From contig NC_046679.1 of assembly GCF_009870125.1 (NCBI RefSeq), positions 21,638,001 through 21,702,000 of the forward strand: a stretch of 64,000 nucleotides of DNA, written 5' to 3'. The translations under genes were made by a program, and so were the position numbers. This stretch comes from Drosophila pseudoobscura (lineage: Eukaryota > Arthropoda > Insecta > Diptera > Drosophilidae). The number at the start of each line of letters is the position of its first letter. Position 1 is the first letter of the stretch. Positions 24,401 through 38,472 of this stretch are shown here, one piece after another. Below the pieces are notes generated by a model. The model did not search any database. It had not been told where the DNA came from and saw only the letters and a program-made list of their open reading frames with translations.

Positions 24401-27400
24401 CCAAGCTGCGGCCACTGCGGTTGCAAACTTTGTGCCCTGCATTATTTTACTTAGTTGATAAACTTTTATGTTCCTCGCGTCTGGTTATGGTTCTGGGCTC
24501 AGGTTCTGCTTCTGAGCCTGTACTCCCATGTCTCTCTCTCTGCCCCATTTCCAGCTCCATTCCCCTTCTCTGAATATTCTCTGTGGCAGTTGTAGTTTCC
24601 CTCACCAATTTTTTCCGAGTTCTTCCAATTTGTCAGTTTTGGCTGGCCCCGGCTTTGTCCTTTGCTGTGTTTCTGTTTCTGTTTTCCAACTGCTTTGTGA
24701 CAGTTTGACGCTCGCAATTGAAGTTTTTCATTCCGCTCCACTCCACTCCGCTGCGTTGCGCTTGGCATTTCGTTCGGCAACCGCAGAGCTGTACTGGAGG
24801 GAAATCATAATTTTAATTATGCAGACGGGGAAAATAAATTTGTGATTGATTTTCCTGTGGCATTTTGGCTTTACGGGTTCCGGTTTGATGAATGTCAACA
24901 AGGGGGAAAAAGCAAACCGAAAAATTATATTCAATGTGCAATCGTTGGGGGTTATAAATTCATTTTGATTCATTTTATAGTGCGCATAATTGTAGCTAAA
25001 ATAATTGCCGGAAAGGTCAGTTTTGTGCATATGTCCTAGTGATCAATAAATTCCCAGACTGCCAATTTATTCTCTTATACCTTCTTAACAGACCCGCAGG
25101 CCTCAGTCAGTCAGTAAGTAAGTTACTCCGATTTTAGTCGCCCATCCTTCTCCACCCGTTGGCTCCCTGCTGGTTGGTAGGAAAAACTTTTCTTAGCCAT
25201 AAGGCCAACTGCGATTGCTCTGGCTTCTTCAGTGTCGGTGTTGTTTTTGTTGCCATAACTGCTGTGCGGCCTCACAGCCCTGGTTCTCTTCTTCTCTGCC
25301 GCAGCCTTTTCCTTTGCAACCTGCGGCAAATAAATTGAAATTCGTAATTATTCCCAACAGCATGGAAATTTATTCTGTTTTAATTGAGTTTTCTTTTCTG
25401 TGTGTGACTGAGTGTGTGTGTGTGTATTCATTTTTGGCTTCGATGTAAAAGTGAGAAAAACCTCAGGGCAGAGGCAACTGAAATATAAATTGAAATGGAA
25501 TCTGCATTATTATGAAATAAAGATTGAATGAAGTAAGAAATGGAGAAGGAGCCTTGGTGGGTAAAAGTTTTGAATCTCTTTTAACTGTTACTTGTGGAAT
25601 TTTTGCAGCTCAAGAAAGGACGCTCTGACTTTCCTGGGAATTAATTTAACAGAGCTTAATACTTAATAAATTCATTTGCTGGGTGTATACCAATGCATCT
25701 CTCTCCAGCCTATAATTACATATGTATATTTCAGTTCTAAAACGTGTCTGAAAAATGTTGTTCTGCAATTGTCACAGAGCTCTGTGTTGTTGTTCCTTTC
25801 AGAATGTTGACATGTTTGTGGGTAAATTTTCAATTTAGTTGAACACATTCCGTTAAACACTTTCGGCACGGCACGAACTTTCTGCACATTTTAGCATTGA
25901 AATCGGGGGTCAGAGTCGGGCCATTGGCAGTGTATCGGAATTGAGATGCAGATGCAGAACGTTGCTGGTAGGAATTGTCGGTTCAAGCCAATGTTAAATG
26001 ATTTCAATTGTTGGTGCTGCTGTTGTCATTTTGTGTGTGCATTTCATTTGAACAAGGTTTTTAGAGCTGCCACTAAGCACGTACCAGATCAGAGCAGGGC
26101 AGGACCAGGGCAGAACGGAGCAGACTAGACCAGAATAGTCCAGACCAGGATGGGCCGTATCCAACCCAGACAGAGAGAGAGAGTGAAAGAGAGAGGAAAG
26201 TAGAGATCTTATGCAACACAAATTGCAAGCTGTCGTGCGTGTGTGCGTGCCTGGTTTTCATCTCGTTTTGTCTTTTATTTAACATTTTCATAAACTGCAA
26301 GCTGCCATGCACGGGCTGGGGATTTTCCCGGCTCTGTCTCCCAGATGGTTGTCTTCCCTGGCTGCGTCTCTTGTTTGGCTGCATTATTTGCCTGGCATCT
26401 TTTGCCAGCATATCATCAATCAGCAAACGGGCCACAGAATGCTGTATCGTTGGATGCCGATTTCTGGTTCGGCTCCTTCTCCTGTAATCCTGCCCACACA
26501 TGCCCCAAAACATGGGAAAGCAGCTTTGTGTGCTTTTTGTGTTGTTAGGAGTAGATTTTCGACATTTCCCAGGCAACATATTATTTATGGATGCAGTCTG
26601 TTGCCGCCTCCCTGCCTGATAATGGCAGCCATGGGCTAATAGTTAATTTAAAATAAATTAAATTATTATTACGAAGCACATGTTTTGTGAATGGTATATT
26701 TTTAAATTAATTTACAGCGAGAGCAATGAGGCTGAAAGATTACCGAATTTATGTCAGTTCAAAAGAGATTTTTGTTTGAGAGATGGGAGCAAAGTTCTTT
26801 CCAAAACATACAACATTTCTGCCTAATTGATCAATACATTTTACTCTTACTTCCTTCCTTCCTTCCTGTGTCCTATGTGTGTGTGTGTGGGTGTGTGTGT
26901 TTTTTGCGTGTGCCTGCCATTTGAATAACAAATTCGAGCGAAAGGGTTTTCCGCGCCATAAAAAAAGCATAAAGCGAGATAAAGCAGGGTTGGAAAATAA
27001 GGCATAAGGAATTCTCAAGGAAAGGAGGCACTAAAAGTAAAGATTTTGTGGCATTTCTCAGATGGGACGTATCATATGAATTAGAGATAATCAGCCTAAT
27101 TAACATTTAATTTCATATTTTCGTATGCTACTTGAATTTCTTAAACATTTCTGATGAGATATAGAAGCATTAAGAATAACATAGTACATTTGATTAAATT
27201 GATTTATAGATTTCCTTTAGTGCTTGAAATTCAACTAAATGCGGACTTTCGAGGCGATGATAAATGAATTAATTGAATGAAAATATAGCAACATTATCTT
27301 CGGCCTCTTAAATCTTAGTTTGTTTTTGATAATTTCCTTGCCATCCCTGGCTGCCGACTACATGAATATCCTTATGCTACACCTTCTGTGCCTCTCTCTG

Positions 27401-30202
27401 TGTACCATCATTTTGCTCCTTCGTCCTTTGCGATTTCGATGTCGATTGCCCAGAGAAGGAGAGATGGTAGTAGGAGCAAAAGAAATCGCCAAAATCGCGT
27501 TTGTTGCCGCATTCAGTGAACTGAAATTTGGCACGCCAGAAGACGTTCACTTATTTTTATTTACTCACCGGATTATGCTAATTTCTAAAGTGATTTAGTG
27601 TAGCCAGTACAGAGAGCAGAGAACCGCCAAAAAAATTGGGATTGCGAGATTGGGAAATACCATTGCTGACTGCCACCGAATAAAAATAAAACGAACATGA
27701 AATGAAATAAAGCAAAGTAAAATCTAACTGGCTGCCATTTAAGAGGCACGGCACGGCCATCCCCAGGACCTCCCTCCCTCTCAGGACTGCTTGCATTGCG
27801 TGTGCTGCAAAATTTCCGTTGACGCACTTCCTGGCAGAAGGAGCAGCAAGCAGCGCGAAGAAGCGGTTTCGGATTCCCAGTCGTCTTTCTTTAAGGCAAA
27901 TCAACGTAATTCTTCAAGTTTGATTTCGTGTGTTTAGCTGCGTGTTTGAGTTGGCTTATTTAACCCAAAGCTGCCGACGAGCTGAAAAAAGAGAGCGAAA
28001 TACTCGTATATAGCAATGTGAGGGGAAAAGGGAGAACAATAACAATGAATGTGCGATAATTTTACATTTTATCAAGTTTCGAGGACTCTTTCCGGGGTCT
28101 CTCGCTCTCGTTGTCGTCGCCATTTTTTATGCGAGCATTAAGCGGCTTTTGCTCTAAAGCCCTGCCACTTCACTTTGCTGGGGATCCCAATGCCTCTGCT
28201 CTCCTTCTCGGCATTTTTATGTATGTGTGTTACATATACAAAAAAAAGAAACAAAATGTTACGTATACGCCCCAGCGACCAAAGGCAAATGTCACACACT
28301 GAGCCAAGAAGGAGCCCCGGACCCAGCCTTCTGGTAACCGTAAGCAGCTTAGTGGTGTCGTCGATGGGGAGTCCGCCTGTGCCTGTGCCTGTGCCTGTCT
28401 CAGTCTCAGTCCCAGTCCAAGTCCCCCACCATCTGGCATTTCTGCGGTTATATAAGTAATTCGATTATAAGAAATTTAACCGAAAAAAAAGAAGGCAGAA
28501 GGCAGCAAGAAAGCCGCACGCATGGCGTTCATTTATAATTAATTAGTCGAAATTTTCGTTAATGGGCATCAAAATTAAACAAATGGGTATTTGCATTTAG
28601 GCATGTAGGACCTGCTGCCGTTACTCTTCAGGTTTGGGTAGCATATCCATTAAGAGGAATATTATTTCCTGTTCAATCACAAAGAGAAAGATGATACGCA
28701 AAAAGCTATTGATAAAACACCAGGTGAAAAACTGTAATTTACATTTAATTATTTTAAAGGTATATAGAAATTATTAAACAGGCGCTCGCTGCTCATCGCT
28801 TTTTATCTGTAAATTTTTTGAAATATTTAAACAAAAGAGAGTCAATGGAAAAATATTATTAGTGCGTATAGCGCAACACCGCAATTTAATTTAATTTTCT
28901 GGCTTCCTTTGCATTAGCAACAACAATTAATTGGAAAAAAAATATAGTAAAATATTTATGCTTTTTTGTGAAAGGACACGTTTGTGCCATGCTCTCAGGC
29001 ATTTGTTCCATATAGTAGAAGTACTCTCGTTTTTTTGGGATTTTAATTTGTTACAGTTTGTCGTCCGTCAGCGGAGACAGGAATATAAAAGTGAAAGCCG
29101 AGGGACAAGAGCTGGAAAATTTCATTTTGAATTGTTGCTTGTTGTGTTTTTTTTTTTTCTCACATATGCACTGAGGTACACGGGGAGGGGAGGCAATGGA
29201 GCTTGGGTTGGGGAAAACAAAAGCGCAACTAAAGTGTCGACAGGGCCTGTTGCCACCATAAAACTGTTAAAGTTTTAATGACGACAACGACGGCCCCTAA
29301 AGTGGTATGGAGCATGGGGCAGTGGGTAGTGGGCAGGGGGCAGGGGGCAGGGTCAGTGGGCTGTCAGCAGTTAGAATGACATTAACAAAAGTTGGCAATG
29401 CGGCAAAAGCAATTTCGTGCAACGAAATAAAAGGCCAAGTCGGTAGCAGTGGCAGACAGACAGCTGGATAGTTGAGGTGTATGTCAGATGCTAAATGTCA
29501 TGTGGTTTGACTGATATTTCTCCCGCCCCCTTTCCATGGACTCTTGGCGTTACTGACATCATTGTCTTTGTGCTGATGCTGCTCCTTGTTGCACATTCGT
29601 GTTGCAGTTGTTCTTGGCTGACTACTTCTAATTGCTGGCGAGCAGGGTTGCCCGTTGCCCGTAGCAGGGTTGCAATTAAGCAGCAACACGTTTGTGCAAC
29701 CCCACGCAGTTCCAATAAACATGTACTGCTCTGCATATAAATTGTGTGGCACGCCCGTAATTGGACTGCAAAAGAAAGAGAAAAGGGTACTGCTTGAACA
29801 TGAAATCAACTGCAATGGCAAAATGATTTCTTCTAATTTGCTGATGTGCATATAGATCCAAGCGGAGCGGAGGAATACTCCCAGATGGTGAGACAATGGG
29901 AATTGGCGGGGAGTCGGGCTCTGGTTTCGACTTCTTGCTCGTTTGTGTGAGCTTATGGTAAATCAATTTAAAACCAATTTTCCACAATGAGTGAAAAGTG
30001 AAAGAAAAAAGGGAAGTTGGAGCTGGATCAGGGGCAGCAACAGACCCTTAATAGGTGGCATAGTCCTTGCGGTTGTCGAGCAAATGAGAAGTGGAAACTG
30101 AAGGGAAAGCTTTGTGGCTGCCCTTATTAAATATTCATTACTCTAAGCTACTTCTTCTCTCTGGGCCACTCGGCAAGGTCCCAAGATTGCAGTTGTAGCC
30201 AG

Positions 30203-30255
30203 CTCTCTCTCTCTCTCTCTCCATTTTTGGCAACTCCTATCTCTCTCTCTCTCTC
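30203..30255. repeat. two (CT)n tracts separated by about 19 bp
   Basis: CT runs at 30203-30221 and 30241-30255 flank CATTTTTGGCAACTCCTAT. Read on the minus strand they are GAGA tracts, potential GAGA-factor/CLAMP sites. Confidence 0.85.
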
Positions 30256-31296
30256 GCCTGTGTCTGGCTGGAGGGAAAAAGCTGTTTTTAAAGACATCGA
30301 ATTCCAATTTCCTTTTGCCAGGCTACACGTTTTGCCATTTTGTTGAACGTGATGCGAATTTACACACACATAAAACATACGAGTATGCAACAAGATGGAG
30401 ACGAGGACGAGGCCAAGGCAAGACCTGGACCTGGACCCGGTGTAAGAAATTTTCCACGCACACAAACAGAGTATGTGCCCAATACGGCGTGTAAAATGCT
30501 TTGTTCTTGTTGTGCTACAGCACAGCTATGGCATAGGAGTGGTAGAAGTTCTCTGAGCTATCAGCCTCAAAAAGCATCAGACAGTTCAGCAGAAACTCCA
30601 CTTGTTGTGGCCAAATTAGTGCTGTCCGGTGTGCAACAGACGTGGATTGTCAGTGGCGTTTCCACTTCCATTTTCACCAAAACTAATTGCATTTTCTCGA
30701 GTACTCATTCGCTCTCGCAGCAGATCATCCATGACGCAAATGCCCAGGCATTTATTATAAGATTTCAGTGGTTTTTTTATGGCTGCCACCTCCTTACAAA
30801 ACCCCAATCCAAAAAAATGTGAGCGGGATACAAATTACTTTCTGGCAGATAGCTTTGCCTCGAACATCTGATGGGCGGGGTAGCAGGTATTTTTAGCTTG
30901 AGCGAATTTAAATTTGCATAAGTCTGACGAATACGATAGCGGAGATGAAAATATAAAGAATCAACACACGCACACGAACATGATATTACAAATCAAACTA
31001 ATTAAAATCGGAAAAGCAGGTAGAATCGAAAACAAATAAATGATTAAATTTTAGAGAGGGAGAGATAGAGAGAGATAGTTTAACTAGAGCAAAGAGTTGA
31101 GCAAAGAGTTTCCCAGGTTTCACAGAGAAATTATCTATCTGTCTTTGGCAAATATGTTTGTGTATATGCGTGTACATCCCTGCATATTGTATGTTATTTG
31201 GGGAGATAAACGACAAACTGGTTACGATTATGCCAAGTGTATTTAATTGCTGCCTTGCACATGCGTTAAAAGCAAACACAAACCATCGTCAGACAC

Positions 31297-31314
31297 CAGC
31301 AGCAGCAGCAGCAG
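31297..31314 (+). repeat. (CAG)6 trinucleotide repeat
   Basis: Six CAG units in otherwise non-coding sequence. No supported reading frame uses them. Confidence 0.9.
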
Positions 31315-33247
31315 ATGATTCTCTGATGCACACACACACAGTGCGTAAACGCAATGTTAATATTTTGCCAGTTCTTATCGCACGCTCGGCTAAAGGTAAG
31401 GCACACGCTTCGATGAACGAGCATCTAAGTCTAGGAAGGAGGTCCCCAGGGAGAGACAGAGAGATAGATAAAATTAACAAAACACTTGGATAAACATTTG
31501 AATGTTGATAGCAAAAATTACGCATACGCCTAGTTAGACACAAAGCTGATTTCATTTAAGGCCTGTGTAGTCTTGCGTGCACTGCTGCACTTCCAGTAAC
31601 TCATCCTCATAATATCGCTCTGTGGTTTTCATTTCAGCATGTCCTTCGCAGCCTCATTAACTCGTGTGTGTGTCGTCCTCCCTACCAAGATGTTTTGCAC
31701 AGGTAAGAGTCCTACACGAAACTTGAGCTATTTAACTACATCTATCTCCGTTTGCTTTGTCTGTTTGTCGCTGTCTGTCTGCCGGGGGGTCCAAGTGCGT
31801 TGTATAAATATTTGTTTGCTGCGTCACATGAGGAGAACTTTCCCTTACCCGCTGGCAATGTTGCAGCACATCGCCCACTCGCTAGTGCTTCTGCCATTAG
31901 ATGCGTCACAGTTTGTGTCATATTTCAGCGAAGTATGTGAGAGTGACTGACGTCAAGAGGAAGATAACCCTCGTCGCCCTCTTTCGTTGCAAATCTAATT
32001 TGCTTGCGCGCTGCACTCTGGGGTCTGATTTGGCATAGCATACTTTTCAGCGCCCGACTTTATTGTTTGTTTGCCACTTCGAGTCGCTGTTGCTGCTGTT
32101 TATGCTGCTATTGCCTGTAGTTGAAGGAACAACTCCCAAAGTCTCCTGCTTATTACAAAGCAAACACACGTGCACGTTCTGCACGGCAGGATAGACGAAT
32201 GGGGCTGGGTCTGAGACTGAGTCTGGGGGCTATATGTAAATCTTCGCACTATTGTCTGCTGCAAAATCACAAATCCAACAACAGCAGTAACAGCAGCAGC
32301 AACCAAGAAGATATATGCACATCTCAGATGGGGGTAAACTTGTCTCTGGGGCACGCTTAAAGCAAGCTTAATTTTTCATGTACCCGGCAATAACTGGCAA
32401 CGCTATCCACAGCTTTTCCTCTATCTCTCTCGTCTTCGCTCTCTCTATCTCTCTCTGTATGCGTGCTGCTCCTCTATCAATTTGATTTTGATCTTGTTGC
32501 TGGTGTTGCTGTTTCTGTGGGTTGCTATGTACATATTTTGACTTATTCGGGCATCAAACCGAGCCAGAGATTAGCATCAGCCATTGACGAAGTGTGCAAA
32601 AAGTGGCTGCAGAGAAACTCTCTGTGGATAGGAGGTCTTAGAAATTTGTTGTACCTTAAAAATTATAATGTGTAATTTATCGAAAATATGCGTTTGAAGC
32701 TTCTTATCAAAAATATCGTATACCATTGAATGATACATTCTATAAACAATAGCAAATTTCATCTTAGATAAACATGATAATCATTTTATTACTTGAATTT
32801 TAAACTGTCGGCTGAAGCAGCATTAATATTATAAATTATAGCCAGAGGAGGAGCCTAAAGTAAATCCATACTATATTGTTTCGCCTTTGTTTCCGTACTG
32901 CATATGTATCATCTAAGCAGTTCTTTACTCTCTATCACACGTGATCGGCAAAGCAGCAGCCCCGAACTGTTCAAAGGTTCTGTTTCTTTTTCAAATTAGG
33001 AGGATTGTTTGCGTAGAAGAAGGTGTGCTACAGCAAGTGTAAAATTTTTGCCTTGTAAGGAGCAATAGAAAGTTATCTCACGAATCCTTCTAAAATATCG
33101 CTATATATATGGCATTCATATGGTTATCATTTTGCAAACACTTAACATACGCGAATGTCCAATCAAATAAGGGACCTAAATTGCTCTACGAATTTAAGGT
33201 ATTTATGTTTCCTTGCGTTGCTTGAAACGGAATCGGAAGCTGGGCAC

Positions 33248-33544
33248 TTAACCAGTTTTTAGATCGTCTCCCGGGTCACTGGGGTCTATAGTTATGCGTA
33301 TAAATATTCGCTGATTTCCGGTAATGGGAAATAATTTATTGAGGTTCTCTCTGTTGACCATACAGGGGCTTGAAGGTTGCTTCTGGACTTCCTTGAAACT
33401 GTGCTGTTGGCAATGTACATCAATATTTGGCTCCTGAGACACTCGAAGCTCCTCTTGCATCGATAAGTGATCTACTTCGGATATCTCTTGCTTTTCACGA
33501 TGATGTCCATCCGAAAGTGGATCCGCAATGGAACTATACTCCAT
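33248..33544 (-). CDS. candidate 98-aa protein or terminal exon, unknown function
   Basis: An ATG-initiated frame on the minus strand encodes a hydrophilic protein beginning MEYSSIADPLSDGHHREKQ and ending IRITIDPSDPGDDLKTG, then TAA. It has no low complexity, no signal peptide and no membrane segment, and its surroundings are AT-rich, so the open frame stands out. The frame stays open upstream of the ATG (GPRQKGGKITRNQK) back to a possible acceptor, AAAATTTTAG, ending at about 33592. It may therefore be the last exon of a longer gene; the open segment at 33784-33670 is a possible upstream partner. I see no AATAAA just downstream. It could be a lineage-specific gene; I recognise no family. Confidence 0.4.
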   Translation of the reverse strand: MEYSSIADPLSDGHHREKQEISEVDHLSMQEELRVSQEPNIDVHCQQHSFKEVQKQPSSPCMVNRENLNKLFPITGNQRIFIRITIDPSDPGDDLKTG

Positions 33545-33669
33545 CTTCTGATTTCTTGTAATCTTTCCGCCCTTCTGCCTAGGCCCAAAACTAAAATTTT
33601 GCTTTAAATATTAATTTTTTGATCTAAACAAAATGTGATGTATGGATATTCAAAATGATGTGTGCTTGT

Positions 33670-33784
33670 TTATATATATTTGTGGTTATTTTCCAGCCTT
33701 GTAAGACTTTCATAGATATTTTGGAATAGGCCTGCTTTGTCGTACAACATTTTAAGACCATTTAACCATGACCCAAATTCATTC
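33670..33784 (-). other. candidate exon upstream of the 98-aa frame
   Basis: After a good acceptor (ACGATAATTTTAG) the minus strand is open for 37 codons, NEFGSWLNGLKMLYDKAG then LFQNIYESLTRLEN, and stops at TAA 33672-33670. The peptide looks helical and protein-like in a very AT-rich context. I find no convincing donor that would join it to the frame at 33544-33248. It could be a terminal exon of its own gene, part of a decayed gene, or chance. Confidence 0.25.
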
Positions 33785-34961
33785 CTAAAATTATCGTTCT
33801 TATAAATATATTTGTAAACAAATCCATACATATTTTTGGGTTTTTGATATCTACCGTTGATATTAATTTGATAATATTTGAATTTTTAAAATGAAAAATG
33901 TTATATATTCTTTTGACTACGTATGGATAACTATGGAAGCTATGGTTTGTGAATAAATTGGCTACAAAATAGCAATGCTTTTATGGACACATTTGTCGTA
34001 TATGTACTATCTATAAAATTTTATCGATAAAGAGAGTGTCTTCTTCTCAGGCAACCTATTTATTTTCTGGTCGTGTGTATCTTGTCATGTCTCGCCTATT
34101 ACTCATACGCCACATGTACCGATCCAACACTACCCTGCCATTCACACCGCATTGTGTGCACGACCACCCCTAACACCCCTTACCGACCCTTTCAAACAAG
34201 CTGACGTGCAATTTCAATGGTCAATCAGAGCAGATCAAAGCAGCTTCCTATGGGTTTTGGTTTTCTTTTTTATAGCCATGACAATGGCAAGTGAAATTGC
34301 GCCAAGCCCCAATCGAAATTGCCAGCATCGATCGCGGGAAAGCGCAGAAGGAGAAGCCGGATGTGGAATGTAGAGGAGGATGTGGGGGCGTGGCAGAAGC
34401 AAATCAATGATGCGAAGGAAGCACCACTGGCAGGCAGTCTAGCAGTGGCAGTGGCAATGGGAATGAAATGAAGCAGCTGCCGCATTTGGTTTTGCTTCAG
34501 TAGAGTTTTTCTTCGTTGCGGGCATATAAACTTATGGCACACCATCTGTAACTGTAACTGTATCTCCGTGGCAGCATCTACAAGATGCATCAGTGACTTC
34601 AACTCTCTCTCTGTTGCAATAGGAGTCTCACCTGGAGAGTCTCACTTGACAGAGTGCAGAATGCGTTGCTCGTTTTCGTTTATTTCATGCTCTACTTGTA
34701 AGCCGAGTAAGTAGAATAATTTCAAAATTTGACAGCAGACATATGAGATGCCGTTTCGGCCTCTCAGACTCAATCCCGTCCGTCCGTTAGTCTGTCAGCC
34801 TCTCAGACTCGCAGCCTCCCATCTGTCACGCCCCTGGTAACGGTAACGGTAACTGCTATATGCTATATACCATGGGATATGGTAACGTATGCCAAACGGA
34901 AACTCGAACGGAAACATTCGCCATGGCCGTGGGTGGCAGGTGGCAGGAGACAGCCAGATAC

Positions 34962-34979
34962 AGAGAGAGAGAGAGAGAG
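34962..34979. repeat. (AG)9 tract
   Basis: An 18-bp uninterrupted AG run, one of the longest GA tracts in the window. Confidence 0.9.
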
Positions 34980-37900
34980 TCACCGTGTGACGAGGTCGAG
35001 TCGAGCATTCTTATGTATTCAATGACGAAAAGCTCTATTGCTCTTCCCCTCTTCCCTCTCTGTAGCCAGATGCAAATGTATGCATGAATGGGATAGTCAA
35101 TGGCATAAAAAAGCGGAGAGGATATCGTAAAACGTATAGCCAGAGTGAGTTTCCGTATCCGTATCCTATTAAGTGTGGAAATTACTTTCATATGCACATT
35201 TTGATTTCCTAGTTGCATCCGATACTGATGCCAATGCTGGGGGCAAGTGCCTCGCCTCAGGCAACTGGCCAGAATGGCCGATGGTCCATAGGTACACCTG
35301 GGCAGAATGAAATAAATAAAATATTTTGGGTAAAAGAGATGTGAATCATTGGTTTAAATAAAACTAGTTTTAGTGGCAGACTTTAGGAAAAACGATATGC
35401 TTCGTTGGTCAAAATATTTGATTCAATTTTTTCAGTTGGCTTAACATTAAAACATCTAAGAATATTCTCTTACCAGACTCATTTCTTTAAAAGTTTTTCC
35501 CCAAAAGACTAGAGGAACTTTGCTTGTTATATAATTTCTAAGGATCGGAGCCAACGCTAAAGACTTGTTATGTGTCTGTTCGTCAAGCCGTCCGACTCTG
35601 TATTGTTATGGAAACTATTTGGATATATATGTATGTAGTCTAAGGTAAATTTTATCCACGAACTATTTGTGAATATTAATATTTTTTAATGAAGCTTTTC
35701 TCCACAATTAGCAAACAAAAAATATACTTAAATAGCCTTAAATAAATTCCGAAAACAGAATAGCGGATAATTTAATTTAATTATTTCAATACAAGTGTTA
35801 ACTGGCAGACTGGCATTGTCCGAAATAAACTGCATTAAGAGACAGCATCGTGACACCGTGTAAACAGGACAACAGACCCAAAAAAAAACTTGTTAAAATT
35901 ATCTCCCATTGTTATATATCTTCATAATTAAATTGTTATTAGTATTACATGCCATGGCATGGCATACGTATTTAATTATAATTAATGAACGCAATCTAGG
36001 CGAACAAAAAAACATCGAGAATTATGGAAATGTATCTGTTCTTATAAGTCATGCGTGCCGTGCTCTTTTTTCGACTCTGTTCTATGGCTGATTTATTATA
36101 ATCAAATCTATAAATTTGTATGTTTCAATTGAAATACAAGGACCGATCGAGGCGCGGTGTCCATAACTTATAGTCGAACATTTCAATAAATCAGCAAAAT
36201 CAATGATGTTTAAAATTAGCAAAAACCCGAAAAAAATAAACGAAAAGAGGGAAAACAAATAATAATAAACCTTGTTACCGTGACCATATAGTATAGGAAA
36301 CATGTACATATACGACACGAGTGTAGGCCAAATGAAATATGACACAACAGCGAATCGGGAAAGCGAATGGCAAAAGCAAAAGAAAAACCGAAAGCAAAGG
36401 CAAAAGCTAAATAACACGTAGAGCAAAACAATAATAATAAAACTGAGAGGGGCTCGGGTCCAAGGCCAAAAAAAAGCTATTGATGAAGGGCCAATAATCA
36501 CGATGGTAGGCAGCTAAACTGTCGCACACCAACGAAGCTTAGAATACCCTTAAAAATGGGGAATAATTCTAGCTCTCTTTGCGTTTTCCATTGCAACTGT
36601 GACCATCGGGGGATAGACTATCTAAACGCTTATTTCGCATTCAAGGTATTCGAAACATCTCTCTAAAAATTCAAAAAAATATCTGAGAGCTGCTACCTTG
36701 CACTGATGCTCACAAACTTGCTCTGCAATTGTATGGCATCCTGAAAAAAGAAAGCGTACTCGAAACAACAAAGAACAGGCAGGCAGCGTGGCCTGCGTTT
36801 TCTTCAAGCGATAAACCTTTACACTTCATTAGGCTTTGGAAATTTCATGCTTCAACAGCTTGGATGCTGTGCAGCAGTGGCATCAAGGGGTTAAGGGGAG
36901 GAACAGGACCGAACCGACTTCCACAGCCCAAAAAAACCCGATTCTGTGTTTAATCAATGAATCAGATGATTCAGTCGATGCTCCACCATCACTCAATATG
37001 CAAAAAAAAAGGAAGGAGCAGGATGGAAAACTTCTCTCAAGGATTGCTGGAAGAGTTTTTCCCCTTTTTCCATTGGCTCTCGAGTGTTTTGCTTTTTGGA
37101 AAAGTTGTTTGTGCATTTCACTTACACCAATTTCCGCTGGAGATCACATTGGGTGACATTGTGTTGACATTCAAGGCGGCTGCGACCGCAGCCGCCGCCA
37201 CGCCCCAGCGTATACGCAATATTGTGAATTATTCGCACAACAAAGGAACGGAACGAGTGTCCGCAAAGGCAAGGGGAAAATAATCTGCAGGTGCAGATGC
37301 AGTGCGGGGAAAAACTCGTAACAGTGCAATGGAAAAATGTGGATTTTATTGCAATTCAATGGAAAATATTTATGCGTCGGGGGGAGAGTGTGGGCCAGTG
37401 GGTGTGCCAGTATGGGCGGGGCAGAAATAATTGCACGTAAAAGTTTTTTAATTAAAAACTACGCGTGACTTGTGTCAAATGTGCATGAAAGGTGGCAAAA
37501 AAAATGAAAAATACATACGTATAATGGAAAGCTCTGGTAAAAAGCCACCAGTAGAAAGAGAGAGTCCTTACAGTCTCCCTTTTTCCATTTCTACCCATAT
37601 TCATGTGACAATCCAACTTTTAAACGGTCACTAGTACCTTCTGGGCTCTCTATCCTGTAACTGTAAGCTGAAAACTTATCAAGCAGGGGATGCAGTCAGA
37701 GACAGACAGGTTTGGTATTTCTCTTATTGACTTTGAAAAGCTGTCAGGACAACAACTGCCAGCTGACAAAGCCAAAGCCAAAGCAAAGGCTTCTTACACA
37801 ATACAGGAATGGGTGTTACGAGGACAGCCATGCATAGACATTTTCCATCTGTAATACTGGGGAAGCACGCTCAACGTTATTAATTTTAAACGCCCGCTGT

Positions 37901-38448
37901 GCTAGGCCCAAGAACAGCAGGTGGCGGTCTCCAATACCCCACAATGGAAACGGTAACGGGGAACGGGCCCAGAAGATAGTCAGGGTACGTGGTACGTGCA
38001 TGGTACGAGCACGAGTGGAGTCCTGGCGGAGGAGGCTTTGTATTCAGGCGCTCATTCATAAATTTTGTGTCATAAGCGCGTGAAAATGGTACAAGTATTT
38101 GAATTTAATTATGAACTGTGTCACAGGGAAACACAATGTGACTGGGACAGGGATAGGAACAAGGGAATGGGGAAAGTGACTCTAAAGTCGCTGTTATAAA
38201 TGGCACATACACACACACACACACACGTGTAGAGACGGAGAGCCAGAGAGAGAAATAGAGAAAGAGAAGGAGATGGAGAGGAAAAGTGAGAGTTGGCGCC
38301 ATTAGGTGGCCGTTGTCATCTAAAGCATACTAAAAATGCTGGAGCTGCATTTCATTTTTATCTCACACGCTGCTGCGCTACTGCCCCGCACACACACACC
38401 AACTCACTCAGACTTATCTCACACGCCACACTGTTGTACATATGGATA

Positions 38449-38472
38449 TGTATACCCTTACGGAGGGTATTC
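38449..38472. mobile_element. short transposon-derived hairpin remnant
   Basis: GTATACCCTTACGGAGGGTA forms a hairpin (ATACCCT ... AGGGTAT) followed by an AT-rich tail. Many Drosophila miniature transposons carry such a TATACCC/GGGTAT end. No second end or body can be recognised, so the family is not assigned. Confidence 0.35.

Larger units (their letters stand above)
21436..33247. other. non-coding DNA with many simple repeats
   Basis: No gene is supported here. Simple repeats include GTC repeats at about 22925-22948, ATCGCC repeats at about 24188-24215, a GCCTGT run near 28374-28398, GGCAGGG repeats near 29330-29352, paired CT tracts at 30203-30221 and 30241-30255, and (CAG)6 at 31297-31314. 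Long open frames on the minus strand at 23163-22381 and 26579-26073 cross such repeats; the first has no ATG at its beginning. A 65-nt segment at 31638-31702 has an acceptor (TTTTCATTTCAG) and a donor (CAG then GTAAGAGT) with an open frame and may be an exon; nothing confirms it. Confidence 0.55.

Noticed and set aside
26073..26579. Open frame of 168 codons, minus strand
   Set aside because: The C-terminal third is CT repeat and degenerate GGACCAG repeats. The remainder has no family match that I recognise.
30340..30822. Open frame of 160 codons, plus strand
   Set aside because: A frame of this length is expected a few times by chance in 64 kb; the opening codon is TTG, and there is no recognisable motif.
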